The notes: a model not told the origin generated them from the letters alone. Shown: positions 1 to 7,807, numbered from the stretch's first letter. The stretch is 23,670 nucleotides of DNA from JAICIG01 sp035532215 (GCA_035532215.1 DATKRK010000325.1:1-23670); one strand, 5' to 3'. A program made the numbers and translations.

Positions 1-1144
1 CGCGGCGCTCGAAGCGCGCGAAGTGGAAAAGGCCCTCGAAAAGCTGAAGAACGCCACCGACTTGTCGAAACAGCGGATGGCCGAAGCCGCCAAAGCGGCC
101 GAGGCGGCCTCTGAAGCGCTCGACCAAGGCAAGACCAACGAAGCCCGCGCAGCGGCCGGCGACGCTAATGCAAAATTCCGCGAACTGGCCGCACAGGTCG
201 CCGCGCTGGCCGCCAAGGAGCAGGCCGATCGGATTGCGGCCGCGCAGCAAATGGCCGCCGATCTGGCCCAGCAACAGCAGGACTTCAAAGACCGCTTGGC
301 CAACGCCGAAGGCGATGCCGGCCCCGGCGGGCAGCCGCGTCCCGACGAGAAACGACCGAAAGGGGGCGTTGGGCAAGGAGACGCCGGCGGCGATAACGAA
401 GGCGCACGTATGGCGGCGGCGCAGCAGATCGCCGACCAGGCCGAGACGCTGGCCGACGTGCTTGCGGCCGCCGCCCGCGCCGACAGCCCGGAAGATCAGC
501 AAGCGGCCGCTCAGGTCGACGCCTTGATGAAGTCGCTCGATCTCAAGGGGCTGGCCGAGCGGCTGGGCGACTTGCCCGAGCAGGTCCGCAACGAGAAGTG
601 GGCCGACGCCCGGGCCGCGGCCGACGATGGCGCCGAGCGGGCCGAAGCCGCGGCCGAACGATTGGGCGCCTTGCGCCGCGCGATCGTCTCGCCGCGCGTC
701 GACGAACTGGCCAAGCTCGAAGAAGCGCTGGCCGGGCTCGACGAACGGCTGGACGAACTCGATGCGGAGTCGAAGATCACCGGCTGGCACGTCGACGCCG
801 ACGAACTGGTCGAACGGCTCGAAGGCGCCGGAATCGACGAAGACTTGCGCAAGGCATTCATCGACGAGCTGCGCAATAACGGCTGGAGCCTCGACGCCGC
901 GAGCCGACGCTGGAACTGGACGCTTATCGGCGGGCGTTACTCGGCGCCGATCGCCTATCACCGCTTGCTCTCGCGGCTGACGACCTCGTTGCGGGCGCGG
1001 ATGCAGGAGTTGATGCTCGGCGACCTGACCGCCGCCGGCGACGAGCCGATTCCGCCGCAGTACCAGGATTTGGTCGACCGTTATTATCAAGTGCTGGCGG
1101 CCGAGAAACGAACCGCCGAGGCGGCAATCAATGCGGCAGAGTAA
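1..1144 (+). CDS. Ala/Glu-rich coiled-coil protein, C-terminal part
   Basis: The frame is open from the first base, so this is the 3' end of a gene that starts upstream; GTG 23 and later starts are internal. The visible ~380 residues are rich in Ala, Glu, Asp, Arg and Gln, with long helical heptad-like stretches and a Gly/Pro-rich break near residues 95-125. The last ~100 residues (from 'ITGWHVDADELVERL') are less repetitive and look globular. No catalytic motif is visible. The next gene starts 15 bases after the stop, so the two are probably cotranscribed. In planctomycetes, large coiled-coil proteins of this kind often precede VWA/GATase-like membrane proteins in MoxR/Bat-type clusters, which fits the gene at 2164. 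That assignment is by context only; the molecular function is unknown. The strong third-position GC bias supports real coding. Confidence 0.8.
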   Translation, partial: AALEAREVEKALEKLKNATDLSKQRMAEAAKAAEAASEALDQGKTNEARAAAGDANAKFRELAAQVAALAAKEQADRIAAAQQMAADLAQQQQDFKDRLANAEGDAGPGGQPRPDEKRPKGGVGQGDAGGDNEGARMAAAQQIADQAETLADVLAAAARADSPEDQQAAAQVDALMKSLDLKGLAERLGDLPEQVRNEKWADARAAADDGAERAEAAAERLGALRRAIVSPRVDELAKLEEALAGLDERLDELDAESKITGWHVDADELVERLEGAGIDEDLRKAFIDELRNNGWSLDAASRRWNWTLIGGRYSAPIAYHRLLSRLTTSLRARMQELMLGDLTAAGDEPIPPQYQDLVDRYYQVLAAEKRTAEAAINAAE

Positions 1145-1159
1145 TATCCGGAGCAACGG

Positions 1160-2071
1160 ATGAACGTGCGAAGACAGTTATGGACGGCGTGCCTGTTGGC
1201 GCCGTTGGCGGCCCAAGCCGAGGAGCCGGCGGACGGCAAACAGCCGCAGGCCGACTACCTCGGCAAGGTCTATCGCGCCGAAGCGGAAATGCACGCCTTC
1301 TACCGTGACGCCGAGCACAGCCAGCCGCTCGAGTTCGTCGATCATCCGATCATGCGCTGGAACAACGAAGGCGTCTGGTCGGGCGAGGTGTTCGTTTGGA
1401 CCTATGCAGGGCGGCCCGAAATCATCGGCTGCATGCTCTCCGGTCCGGCCGGCAACGGGCGGCGAAACGTGTTCGACGAGTTTCATCTGCTCGCCGACTC
1501 GCCGATTGCCCCGGCCGATTTGCAAACGCACCGCCGCTGGGCGCCCGAAGCAGGACTCAAACTCGAATTGCTCTCCCACGCGGCCAAGCCGCCGGCGAGC
1601 GCCGCGGCTCGTCTGACGCAAATGCGGAAGATTTCGCGCGAGTTCACGGGCCACATGCAGTTCCGATCGCCTTGGGAATTGCGGCTGTTGCCGCAGCCTT
1701 TGTTCCGCTACGGCGACGAGCAGGGCGACGTCCGCGACGGGGCCTTGTTCGCTTACGTCTGGAACTTGGGCACCGATCCGGAACTGATCTTGCTCCTCGA
1801 ATGCCGCCGCGGCGCCGACGGGTTCGCCTGGCACTATGCGCCGGTTCGATTTTCCAATCGCGAGCTCTGGCTGAAGTACGCCGGCAGCGAGGTCTGGAGG
1901 GTCGAGGCTCACCAAGAGCCGCAGGGCGGCGTGGTCACGGCGCTTTACACAACGGCCTACGCCCGCACCATCCCTGGCAAAGATCCCAATCCTGGCGAGG
2001 ATCCTAAACCCGACGATCCCAATCAAGACGCCGTTTCCAAGAAATCAACCAAGCCGGCGGATTCCAAATGA
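1160..2071 (+). CDS. Secreted planctomycete protein of unknown function (paralog of 15941-16795)
   Basis: A 303-aa protein starting at ATG 1160, with GGAG at 1150-1153 six bases upstream. The N-terminus is basic then hydrophobic (MNVRRQLWTACLLAPLAAQA), a likely Sec signal cleaved after AQA, so it probably acts outside the cytoplasmic membrane. The C-terminal ~35 residues are a Pro/Asp/Lys-rich, probably disordered tail. The core has landmarks shared with the protein at 15941: MRWNN at 65-69, ELRLLPQPLFRY at 173-184, DGALFAYV at 193-200 and GTDPELILLLE at 204-214. The family is not one I can name, and no catalytic residues are evident. It lies between the coiled-coil gene and the VWA/GATase-like gene on the same strand. 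Confidence 0.85.
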   Translation: MNVRRQLWTACLLAPLAAQAEEPADGKQPQADYLGKVYRAEAEMHAFYRDAEHSQPLEFVDHPIMRWNNEGVWSGEVFVWTYAGRPEIIGCMLSGPAGNGRRNVFDEFHLLADSPIAPADLQTHRRWAPEAGLKLELLSHAAKPPASAAARLTQMRKISREFTGHMQFRSPWELRLLPQPLFRYGDEQGDVRDGALFAYVWNLGTDPELILLLECRRGADGFAWHYAPVRFSNRELWLKYAGSEVWRVEAHQEPQGGVVTALYTTAYARTIPGKDPNPGEDPKPDDPNQDAVSKKSTKPADSK

Positions 2072-2085
2072 TATCGACCGCGCCC

Positions 2086-2121
2086 GCATGCCTACGCCGG
2101 CTATCGCCGACGAAGGCATGC
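2086..2121. repeat. Intergenic imperfect hairpin
   Basis: Arms 2086-2101 and 2106-2121 pair at 14 of 16 positions around the loop TATC (outer arms GCATGCCT/AGGCATGC). It begins 14 bases after the stop of the gene at 1160. There is no T-run after it, so it is not a classical intrinsic terminator. It may be a REP-type palindrome or an RNA-level attenuator or stabiliser. Confidence 0.6.
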
Positions 2122-2131
2122 CACCCAAACT

Positions 2132-2159
2132 TGTAACCCGTCGCCTGTAACCTATCGCC
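2132..2159 (+). repeat. Tandem 14-base direct repeat upstream of the VWA/GATase-like gene
   Basis: TGTAACCCGTCGCC (2132-2145) is followed directly by TGTAACCTATCGCC (2146-2159), identical at 12 of 14 positions, and ends four bases before ATG 2164. It occupies the place where a Shine-Dalgarno would be expected, and none is visible. It could be a protein-binding site or chance. Confidence 0.5.
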
Positions 2160-2163
2160 ACAC

Positions 2164-4773
2164 ATGCTCTTCGCCGCCGAAATCCTGCCTCAGCTTCCCG
2201 CCCGTGTCGCGCTCGGCCTGGTCGTCGGGCTTCCGCTTGGCGCCTGGCTGCTGGGCAAGTTCCTGGGTCCGTCGAACGCCGTCTCGCGGCGCTGGAGCTT
2301 GTGGCTCTTGCGCGGTGCGATTCTGGCGGTGCTTGCGGCGGTGCTTTTCAATCCGGTGCGGGTCGACGAGTCGCCCGGCCCGGTCGAACGGCCGGAAATG
2401 TTCTACCTGATCGACGCTTCGGCCAGCATGCAGATGGGTAGCCCTGTATCGCGCTGGGACGAGTCGCTCGATTTGATCGCGAATGCAAGGCGCCTGGCGC
2501 CGGAGTCGCCCGTGCTTCCCAAGCCGTTCCGCTTCGGCCAGCAACTGGCGGCCATCGAGCATTTGCCGCAGCTCGGGCCGGCCGCCAACGACGCGCGTAG
2601 GACGGACTTCCAGTCCGTCATGGGCCGGACAACGGACCAGAGGTCCGTCCTACGGCCGACCGACGGCGATACGCGGCTGTTGTCGGCGCTGCGGCAGATT
2701 TCCAGCCGTTTCGGCCGCACGCCGCCTTTGGGCATCGTCGTGTTTTCCGACGGCCGGGCTCGCGACGAAGACGGGCTCGAGCAGCTCGCCGCCGAGTTCG
2801 CGCGGCTCAAGACGCCGATCCACGTCGCGCCGATCGGCGACGTCACCAAAGGGGGCGACGTGGCCGTGGCCGCCGTCGTCGCGCCGCAGCGAGCCCGCAA
2901 GTTCACCGAGGTCGAGGTGCAGGTCTTTCTGCGCAGCTTCGGCTTCGACGGCCGCCGGGCCAAGGTGCAACTGCTGGAGGTCGGCGCCGACGGCCGGCAG
3001 AATCGCGAACTGGCGCCGCCGCTGCCGATCACTTTGCAGTCGGGCTTTCAATCGGTCAGCCTGACGTTTCGCACCGAACTGTCGACCCGCAAGCTGCGCG
3101 TGGCGATCCCGCCGCTCGACGGCGAAATCTCCGATTCCAACAACCAGGTCGAAACCGAAATGGCAATCGACCGCACCAAGCTGCGCGTACTGTACATCGA
3201 GGGCAGCCGGCAACCCCTGGCGACCGCCTACTTTGGCCAGCGCTATCAAATCCGCGGGCCGTTCTCCGAGTTCAAGCAGGCGCTGGTCGAAGACGAAGAC
3301 ATCGAATGCGTCGTGCTCTGCCGGCAGGGCGGGCTCGGCCGGCTGGTGCGCGTGGCCGAACAAGGGCAGATCGACGGCGTGCATGCGTTTCCCGCGACGG
3401 TCGCCGAACTGTCGGCCTTCGATGCGCTCGTGCTGAGCGACGTCTCGGCCGATCTGCTCAGCGACGAACAAATGGCCTGGCTGGAACCGTGGATCGGCCA
3501 GCGCGGCGGCGGCTTGTGCATGATCGGCGGCGAAAACAGCTTTGCCTCGGGCGGTTGGCAGGACACTCCTGTCGCGGCGATGCTGCCGGTCGAAATGCAA
3601 CCGGGCGGCGACGATTGGTCGGCCGGCGACGAGGTGCAGCTTGCGCCGGAACTGCCCGCGGCGCCGCACGCCATCTGGAGTCTGCTGGCCGACGCCAAGC
3701 AGAACCGGCAGGCCGTCGGCGCGATTCCGGCGGTCGCCGGCCTCAATCGTTGGGCCGCGGCCCGGCCGAACCTGACGACCGTGCTGGCCACGGCCTCGGC
3801 GCCGGGTCTGCGCGCGGCCGTGCGACAAGGCGCGCCGGTGTTTGGGGCTTTGGCCAGCACGACCGGCACTGAAGAAGGAGTGAAGGGGCCCTCGCCCCGG
3901 CCCTCTCCCAAAGGGAGAGGGAGTACGGACGAAGGCGAGCTGCCGGCGATCGTGGCGGGCCGCTATGGCCGCGGGCGAACGGCCGCGCTGGCCTTTGCGA
4001 TCACGTCGCCGTATGCCGGCGATTTGACGCAGAAATGGGGCCAGGGCGACAACCGCTATTACGCCAAGTTCTGCCGCAATCTGGTCTACTGGCTCACCGA
4101 AAACTCGGCCATCGGCCGGCGCCGGCTGATGGCCTCGGCCGACAAGCGTTTCTATCGCCCCGGCGAAACGATCGCGATCTCGGCGGCCACCTACGACGAA
4201 ACTTCGGCGCCGACCAAGAACTACCGCGTGGTGGCGATGGTCGAGCCGCACCTGTCGGCCAGCGAAGTCGAGAGCGATGCCTCGCCGTTGCGGTGGCCCA
4301 GCGGCCTGCCGCGGACCAGCGGCGAAGAAGATCCGTTCATCGTCTGGGGCGAAGAATTCGAGCTGCCTTTGGGCGGCGGCCAGAAGGCCATGAATCACTC
4401 GATCGAACTGCCGCTGGCCGAAGCCCTGGCGGGCGGAACTTCGAGCCAGTCGCTGCGCGTCGAGTTGACGGCCTACGAAGACTATACTCAGATCGACAGC
4501 ACCTCGCTCGACATCCAAGTATTGCACGACCCGTTCGAGCAGCAAAACCCGTTTCCGAACCACGAGTTGCTCGCCCGGCTGGCCACAGCCTCGGGCGGCC
4601 AGGTGCTGCGTTCGGCCGACGAACTGGCCGCGCTGCTGCGCGACGCGCCGGTCGACGTCGGCCCGCCGATCGTCCGCCGCGTGCCGCTGTGGAGCAACGC
4701 CTGGGTGCTCGGGTTGCTGCTCGGCTTGTTGACGGTCGAATGGTGCTGGCGGCGGAAGCTGGGGCTGGCGTGA
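2164..4773 (+). CDS. VWA / glutamine-amidotransferase-fold membrane protein
   Basis: An 869-aa membrane protein. Two hydrophobic segments lie near the N-terminus (about residues 12-33 and 42-62). A VWA-like domain follows with a MIDAS-type D84-x-S86-x-S88 (DASASM) and a later 'VVFSDGRARD'. From about residue 342 (VLYIEGSRQPL) to 480 it has a class I glutamine-amidotransferase-like fold with the element GGGLCMIGGENS (Cys452); in this family the domain is usually taken as non-catalytic. A last membrane segment lies near 845-862, ending WRRKLGLA. Such proteins are encoded with MoxR ATPases and BatA-like VWA proteins in planctomycetes, so a role in a MoxR/VWA chaperone or envelope complex is inferred. 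Two palindromic sequences interrupt the frame without breaking it (2597-2653 and 3885-3921). ATG 2164 is the first start after the upstream gene; no clear ribosome site is visible. Confidence 0.85.
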   Translation: MLFAAEILPQLPARVALGLVVGLPLGAWLLGKFLGPSNAVSRRWSLWLLRGAILAVLAAVLFNPVRVDESPGPVERPEMFYLIDASASMQMGSPVSRWDESLDLIANARRLAPESPVLPKPFRFGQQLAAIEHLPQLGPAANDARRTDFQSVMGRTTDQRSVLRPTDGDTRLLSALRQISSRFGRTPPLGIVVFSDGRARDEDGLEQLAAEFARLKTPIHVAPIGDVTKGGDVAVAAVVAPQRARKFTEVEVQVFLRSFGFDGRRAKVQLLEVGADGRQNRELAPPLPITLQSGFQSVSLTFRTELSTRKLRVAIPPLDGEISDSNNQVETEMAIDRTKLRVLYIEGSRQPLATAYFGQRYQIRGPFSEFKQALVEDEDIECVVLCRQGGLGRLVRVAEQGQIDGVHAFPATVAELSAFDALVLSDVSADLLSDEQMAWLEPWIGQRGGGLCMIGGENSFASGGWQDTPVAAMLPVEMQPGGDDWSAGDEVQLAPELPAAPHAIWSLLADAKQNRQAVGAIPAVAGLNRWAAARPNLTTVLATASAPGLRAAVRQGAPVFGALASTTGTEEGVKGPSPRPSPKGRGSTDEGELPAIVAGRYGRGRTAALAFAITSPYAGDLTQKWGQGDNRYYAKFCRNLVYWLTENSAIGRRRLMASADKRFYRPGETIAISAATYDETSAPTKNYRVVAMVEPHLSASEVESDASPLRWPSGLPRTSGEEDPFIVWGEEFELPLGGGQKAMNHSIELPLAEALAGGTSSQSLRVELTAYEDYTQIDSTSLDIQVLHDPFEQQNPFPNHELLARLATASGGQVLRSADELAALLRDAPVDVGPPIVRRVPLWSNAWVLGLLLGLLTVEWCWRRKLGLA
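2597..2653. repeat. REP/BIME-like double hairpin inserted in frame in a coding region
   Basis: The 57-base element starts GTAG and ends CTAC. Hairpin 1 is GACGGACT-TCC-AGTCCGTC and hairpin 2 is ACGGACC-AGA-GGTCCGT. The outer arms also pair with each other almost completely, differing only at wobble-type positions. At 57 bases (19 codons) it keeps the frame and encodes the run TDFQSVMGRTTDQRSVL, between the VWA MIDAS motif and the 'VVFSDG' strand. GTAG-footed paired palindromes are typical of REP elements moved by REP-associated tyrosine transposases; no such transposase is in this window. Confidence 0.85.
3885..3921. repeat. Second palindromic repeat inside the same reading frame
   Basis: Two adjacent hairpins are visible: GGGGC-CCTC-GCCCC (3885-3898) and the perfect CCCTCTCCC-AAA-GGGAGAGGG (3901-3921). 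The region translates in frame to GPSPRPSPKGRGS, a low-complexity Pro/Arg/Ser string unlike its surroundings. From memory, this peptide recurs in unrelated bacterial proteins because a mobile palindrome has entered their genes. It lies in a loop-like stretch between the GATase-like domain and the strand 'AIVAGRYGRGR'. Confidence 0.7.
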
Positions 4774-4794
4774 GGCGTGAGGCGGTAGAGCAGC

Positions 4795-5838
4795 TCATGG
4801 CGCCAACGTCGACTCGTCGATCAACTTTTGGTCGGCGCGGTTGGCCAGTAGTCGATGGATTCTCGGTTCGATGTCGAAACTCATGGCGCGCACGCGACCG
4901 TCGCAAAAAGCGACGTTCCAGACGCCCGGATGAGCGCTGCCGAAACGGCACGTGTCGTTCACCGCGACGAAGTCGGGCGCGGGCGGCCGATAGCCGCAAC
5001 GGCAGATGTCGTCTTGGTAGCCGGTATACATGCTCCAGTCGTCGCCGTGATCGCCGCCGGTCGTATAATTGGCGCCGCTCACGTGCTTCTCGCCGAGCAG
5101 GTAGGTTTGGCTCAGCCCGTCGAAAATCTGGCCCGGCTGGATTTGGCTGCGCAAGAAGCAGACGCCCGTATGGTCGGAAACGTCGGGCCATTTGAATTTC
5201 GGGTCGTCGCCGTCGGCCAGCGTGTGCGGGCCGCCCCACAGGTACACTTCGCAGCGCGACTGATCGCCGGCGTTGGCGGCATAGTCGCTCCGCGCCGCCG
5301 CGCTGATCGGCGCCGATTCGAGCGGATTGGCGGCGTAAGACGGTATCGGATACGCTTCGGCGCGGCGCCGCGTCGGGCAATTGAATAAGTTCACCGCGTT
5401 GGGGACCAACTGGGCCAGCGACTTCTTCTTTTCCGCCAGCGGTTGTCCGTGCCCCAACTGGCTCAAGTCGCGCCGTTCGAGATAGGGCAACACGCAGTAA
5501 ATCCATCCGCCCGGTTGCGCTTGCCCCGAGCCGCGGTCCGGATCGCCAATCCACCAAGCTCCCCAGCCGCCCGTCGGCAGCCGGCCGGTGGCCGATTCGA
5601 GATTCAGCACCGCCAGCGATTGTTGCTTCAGATTGTTTTGACACTGCGTCCTCCGCCCCGCCTCGCGCGCCTGCTGCACGGCCGGCAGCAACAGCGACAT
5701 CAGCATGCCGATGATGGAAATAACCACCAACATTTCCAGCAGTGTCACCCCGCGCCTTGCAGAGCACAGCGCAGCAACTGATGCGTGAGTGACCAACCGC
5801 GGATGTACGCCCCGGCGACGGGCATCATCGCAAAACAT
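4795..5838 (-). CDS. DUF1559 type II secretion-like pseudopilin
   Basis: A 347-aa protein on the minus strand from ATG 5838-5836, with GGAGG (complement of 5844-5848) five bases upstream. It has a type IV prepilin signal at residues 29-35 (R-G30|V-T-L-L-E35) followed by a hydrophobic helix (MLVVISIIGMLMSLLLPAV), so it should be processed by a prepilin peptidase and held in the inner membrane or in a pseudopilus. The rest matches the DUF1559 (SBP_bac_10) pattern: 'QQAREAGRRTQCQNNLKQ' after the helix and a C-terminal HPGVWNVAFCDG (His303). Planctomycetes carry many DUF1559 paralogs; individual roles are mostly unknown. The 30-residue leader is long for this family. The 3' end is 21 bases from the convergent gene ending at 4773, with no terminator visible. 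Its 5' end is divergent from the cluster at 6099. Confidence 0.93.
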   Translation of the reverse strand: MFCDDARRRGVHPRLVTHASVAALCSARRGVTLLEMLVVISIIGMLMSLLLPAVQQAREAGRRTQCQNNLKQQSLAVLNLESATGRLPTGGWGAWWIGDPDRGSGQAQPGGWIYCVLPYLERRDLSQLGHGQPLAEKKKSLAQLVPNAVNLFNCPTRRRAEAYPIPSYAANPLESAPISAAARSDYAANAGDQSRCEVYLWGGPHTLADGDDPKFKWPDVSDHTGVCFLRSQIQPGQIFDGLSQTYLLGEKHVSGANYTTGGDHGDDWSMYTGYQDDICRCGYRPPAPDFVAVNDTCRFGSAHPGVWNVAFCDGRVRAMSFDIEPRIHRLLANRADQKLIDESTLAP

Positions 5839-5884
5839 GACTGCCTCCGAGATTCGCGGCTGCCCAAAACAACAGCATGACTAA

Positions 5885-5911
5885 ATTATCACGACTCGCC
5901 CGAAGTGGCAA
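5885..5911 (-). promoter_or_regulatory. Possible promoter of the DUF1559 gene
   Basis: On the minus strand, a good -10-like GATAAT (complement of 5885-5890, preceded by GT) lies about 47 bases before the ATG. A TTGCCA (complement of 5906-5911) stands 15 bases upstream of it, slightly short for a sigma-70 spacer. The AT-rich patch is unusual for the locality. Confidence 0.35.
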
Positions 5912-5958
5912 GTCGCGGGCAAAGTTCGACCTCGGAAAAAAGAATTCGCCGCTGGGGA

Positions 5959-5986
5959 TTGACTGTAAGTATTCGCGAGTTAGACT
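5959..5986 (+). promoter_or_regulatory. Possible promoter of the 6099-10983 cluster
   Basis: TTGACT (5959-5964) and TAGACT (5981-5986) are separated by 16 bases and point toward the gene at 6099, leaving a leader of about 100 bases. It is the best sigma-70-like pair in the divergent intergenic region. A second TTGACG near 6047 has no matching -10 box. Confidence 0.4.
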
Positions 5987-6098
5987 CTCGGCTGTGCTGG
6001 CCATGGTGCGGTTCCGGCGGTGCGTGAGCAATTCAACGACTGACGGTTGACGGTCTGCCGCCCTGGAAGTGTTGGCAGTCCACTGCGGAGGCAGTTTC

Positions 6099-7436
6099 AT
6101 GCGGCTCGTGTCGGACAGCTATGTGCGTCGCGCGCGAGGGCTGGCGGTCGCGATGTGCGGCGCTCAGCCGCTCAGGCGAGTCGTTGTTGGCTTGTCTGTC
6201 GTTTCCCGACCAAAGGCGGTCGTCGCGACCTTGTTGTTGATAGCGGCTGGACTCGCCTTCACGGCGATTTTCCACACTCCGCAACGCGATTCTTCAGGTC
6301 AATCTTTCGCATCTGGCGTTGGCGTCTCCGCAACGGCTGCTGATGTCCTAACGACAAACAGCGTCGATCGTGATCGGAACTTTGCAAGCCGAGTGCTCCA
6401 TCCGTCTGTGACAGGAGTGCTGCCGCTTGATGCCAAAGGGCTGGCTGCGTTAAACGACTCGTTGCGAGTTGGGTCAGACGACACGTTCTCGCTGCTTTTG
6501 CACGCCGTCGCTGTTTACGGTCCCACTGCGTGCGTCTCCTCTCCCGCGTGCGGCGGTGAGGTCGGCTTGACGGAGCTCGCGCTCGACTCGGACTTGAGCG
6601 CTCGGCATTTCGGCGGATTTCGCGCGCTCTGTAAGACGAGATACGGGGCACGGTTTCCCCTCGTGCACAAGACGCTCGCGCACGTTGAAGTGGGCGCTGA
6701 AGCGCACCCGGGGCAGGCATTGGCCGTTCTGGCAGCGAGCGGCGCCGATTTGGCAACCCCACTTTCGCTGCCGGGCGGGGAGAGCGGCGAGCTGCGCCTC
6801 GTGCTCGATGACCTCTTGGCAAACTTTTCACTTGATGGCGAGCTTTACTGGGACGCGGTGGCACTGTCGCTGCTGCTGCCCCCCGCGCAAACAAACTGGA
6901 CGAACAAGTTCGCGCAATCGTTTTCGTTCGACGACCTCGCCAATGAGTTGATCGCGAGACCCGAAACGGCATCCGCTTGCCTTGGGATTCATCGACTCAT
7001 CAGTCTGACGGTGCTGTACCGCGCGGATCGGGAGCGCCCGATCTTGACCGAGGCGGCTCGGGGTCGAGTGAGCGAGACATTGGCTCTGGCCGTCCAGCGG
7101 CTGTGCAGCAGTCAAGCCGAAGACGGATCTTGGAGCTATCGATGGTCGCAGGAAGCGGCCAAACAAGTCTCACAATTCGCCGTGAGCCTCCCCGAAGACC
7201 CAATGTGGCATGTCGTGGCGACGGGGCATCATTTGGAATGGCTCGTTTTGTTGCCTCCGGAGCTTGCTCCGCCGACGTCTGTTTACCGACGAGCGGGTAG
7301 CTGGCTTTACAACAGGCTTATGCAGCAAATCGACGATCGCGAGTGGGCGAAAAAACTGTACTGTCCTGTGTCTCACGCCGTTCGTTGCCTCAACGTGCTG
7401 AACGCCGGAGACCGTCTCAACCCGGATCGTTTATAG
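6099..7436 (+). CDS. Membrane-anchored protein with a QW-type (alpha/alpha-toroid-like) motif
   Basis: ATG 6099 is preferred because GGAGG lies at 6087-6091, seven bases upstream; the frame is open back to GTG 6069. The 445-aa product has a basic N-terminus and one clear membrane segment near residues 41-58 (VVATLLLIAAGLAFTAIF), so most of it probably lies outside the cytoplasm. The C-terminal part is helical and contains Q339-A-E-D-G-S-W345, the QW-type motif of squalene-cyclase/prenyltransferase-like toroids, followed by H371-VVATGHHLEWLVLLPPE. Only one such motif is plain and the acidic catalytic motif of cyclases is absent, so it is more likely a binding or scaffold protein than a terpene cyclase. 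Its stop lies ten bases before the next start, so it is cotranscribed with the cysteine-rich precursor. GC content is lower than in the flanking genes. Confidence 0.75.
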   Translation: MRLVSDSYVRRARGLAVAMCGAQPLRRVVVGLSVVSRPKAVVATLLLIAAGLAFTAIFHTPQRDSSGQSFASGVGVSATAADVLTTNSVDRDRNFASRVLHPSVTGVLPLDAKGLAALNDSLRVGSDDTFSLLLHAVAVYGPTACVSSPACGGEVGLTELALDSDLSARHFGGFRALCKTRYGARFPLVHKTLAHVEVGAEAHPGQALAVLAASGADLATPLSLPGGESGELRLVLDDLLANFSLDGELYWDAVALSLLLPPAQTNWTNKFAQSFSFDDLANELIARPETASACLGIHRLISLTVLYRADRERPILTEAARGRVSETLALAVQRLCSSQAEDGSWSYRWSQEAAKQVSQFAVSLPEDPMWHVVATGHHLEWLVLLPPELAPPTSVYRRAGSWLYNRLMQQIDDREWAKKLYCPVSHAVRCLNVLNAGDRLNPDRL

Positions 7437-7446
7437 GAGATTGATA

Positions 7447-7806
7447 ATGCGAACGTTGTTGTCATTTTGTTCGTTTGCACTCGTCGCGGGCGTGGGGGCG
7501 GTCTACTTGCTGGGCGAGCGTCCACTTTACGGTGTCGCCCCGGTGGACGAGGTCGAGGCAGCCGAGATTTCCGGCGGCCTGAGTTGCTTCGGCACCGCCG
7601 AGACAGAGATCAATTGCGGCGACGCAATTTGCAATGACAACGGGGTCGGAATCTCCTGCGGCGGCCAGACCGATTGTCTTTCACAATCTGCTGGCGACTA
7701 TTACGCGTTGGAGGACAAGCAGTATTGCTACGCGTCGTGCATGGTGCAGAACTCCTGCGGGCAAGGCGATGTTTGCCAAATCATGTCGGGCTGCAGCGGG
7801 AGCTAG
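7447..7806 (+). CDS. Cysteine-rich secreted peptide precursor with double-glycine-type leader
   Basis: A 119-aa protein from ATG 7447, with AGGAG at 7435-7439 seven bases upstream. Residues 4-22 are hydrophobic and can act as a signal or anchor. They are followed by VDEVEAAEISGG (33-44), which fits the acidic-helix plus Gly-Gly leaders cut by C39 peptidases. The predicted mature part (45-119) begins LSCF, is polar and acidic, and holds ten cysteines (47, 57, 62, 71, 77, 94, 98, 104, 110, 116), enough for five disulfides or for metal or thioether chemistry. I recognise no named family. The gene directly downstream encodes a C39-like peptidase, which supports the leader reading. The combination of a hydrophobic N-terminus with a GG leader is unusual, since bacteriocin GG leaders normally lack a Sec-type segment. 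Whether it is an antimicrobial, a signal or a structural surface peptide cannot be told. Confidence 0.85.
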   Translation: MRTLLSFCSFALVAGVGAVYLLGERPLYGVAPVDEVEAAEISGGLSCFGTAETEINCGDAICNDNGVGISCGGQTDCLSQSAGDYYALEDKQYCYASCMVQNSCGQGDVCQIMSGCSGS

Positions 7807-7807
7807 C

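Noticed and set aside
2650..4563. 637-codon open frame on the minus strand
   Set aside because: It lies antisense to the VWA/GATase-like gene, whose domains are recognisable; the composition is Arg/Gln/Ala-rich with no motif, as expected of a GC-rich shadow frame.
4337..5767. 476-codon minus-strand frame across the convergent gene ends
   Set aside because: Overlaps the DUF1559 gene in another frame and the end of the VWA/GATase-like gene; no motif or ribosome site.
6069..6098. GTG 6069 as start of the QW-motif protein
   Set aside because: ATG 6099 has GGAGG at seven bases; GTG 6069 has none.
7634..7807. Longer start for the C39 gene overlapping the precursor
   Set aside because: The upstream codons overlap the Cys-rich gene in another frame, and GTG 7808 has a good ribosome site and begins a proper signal sequence.
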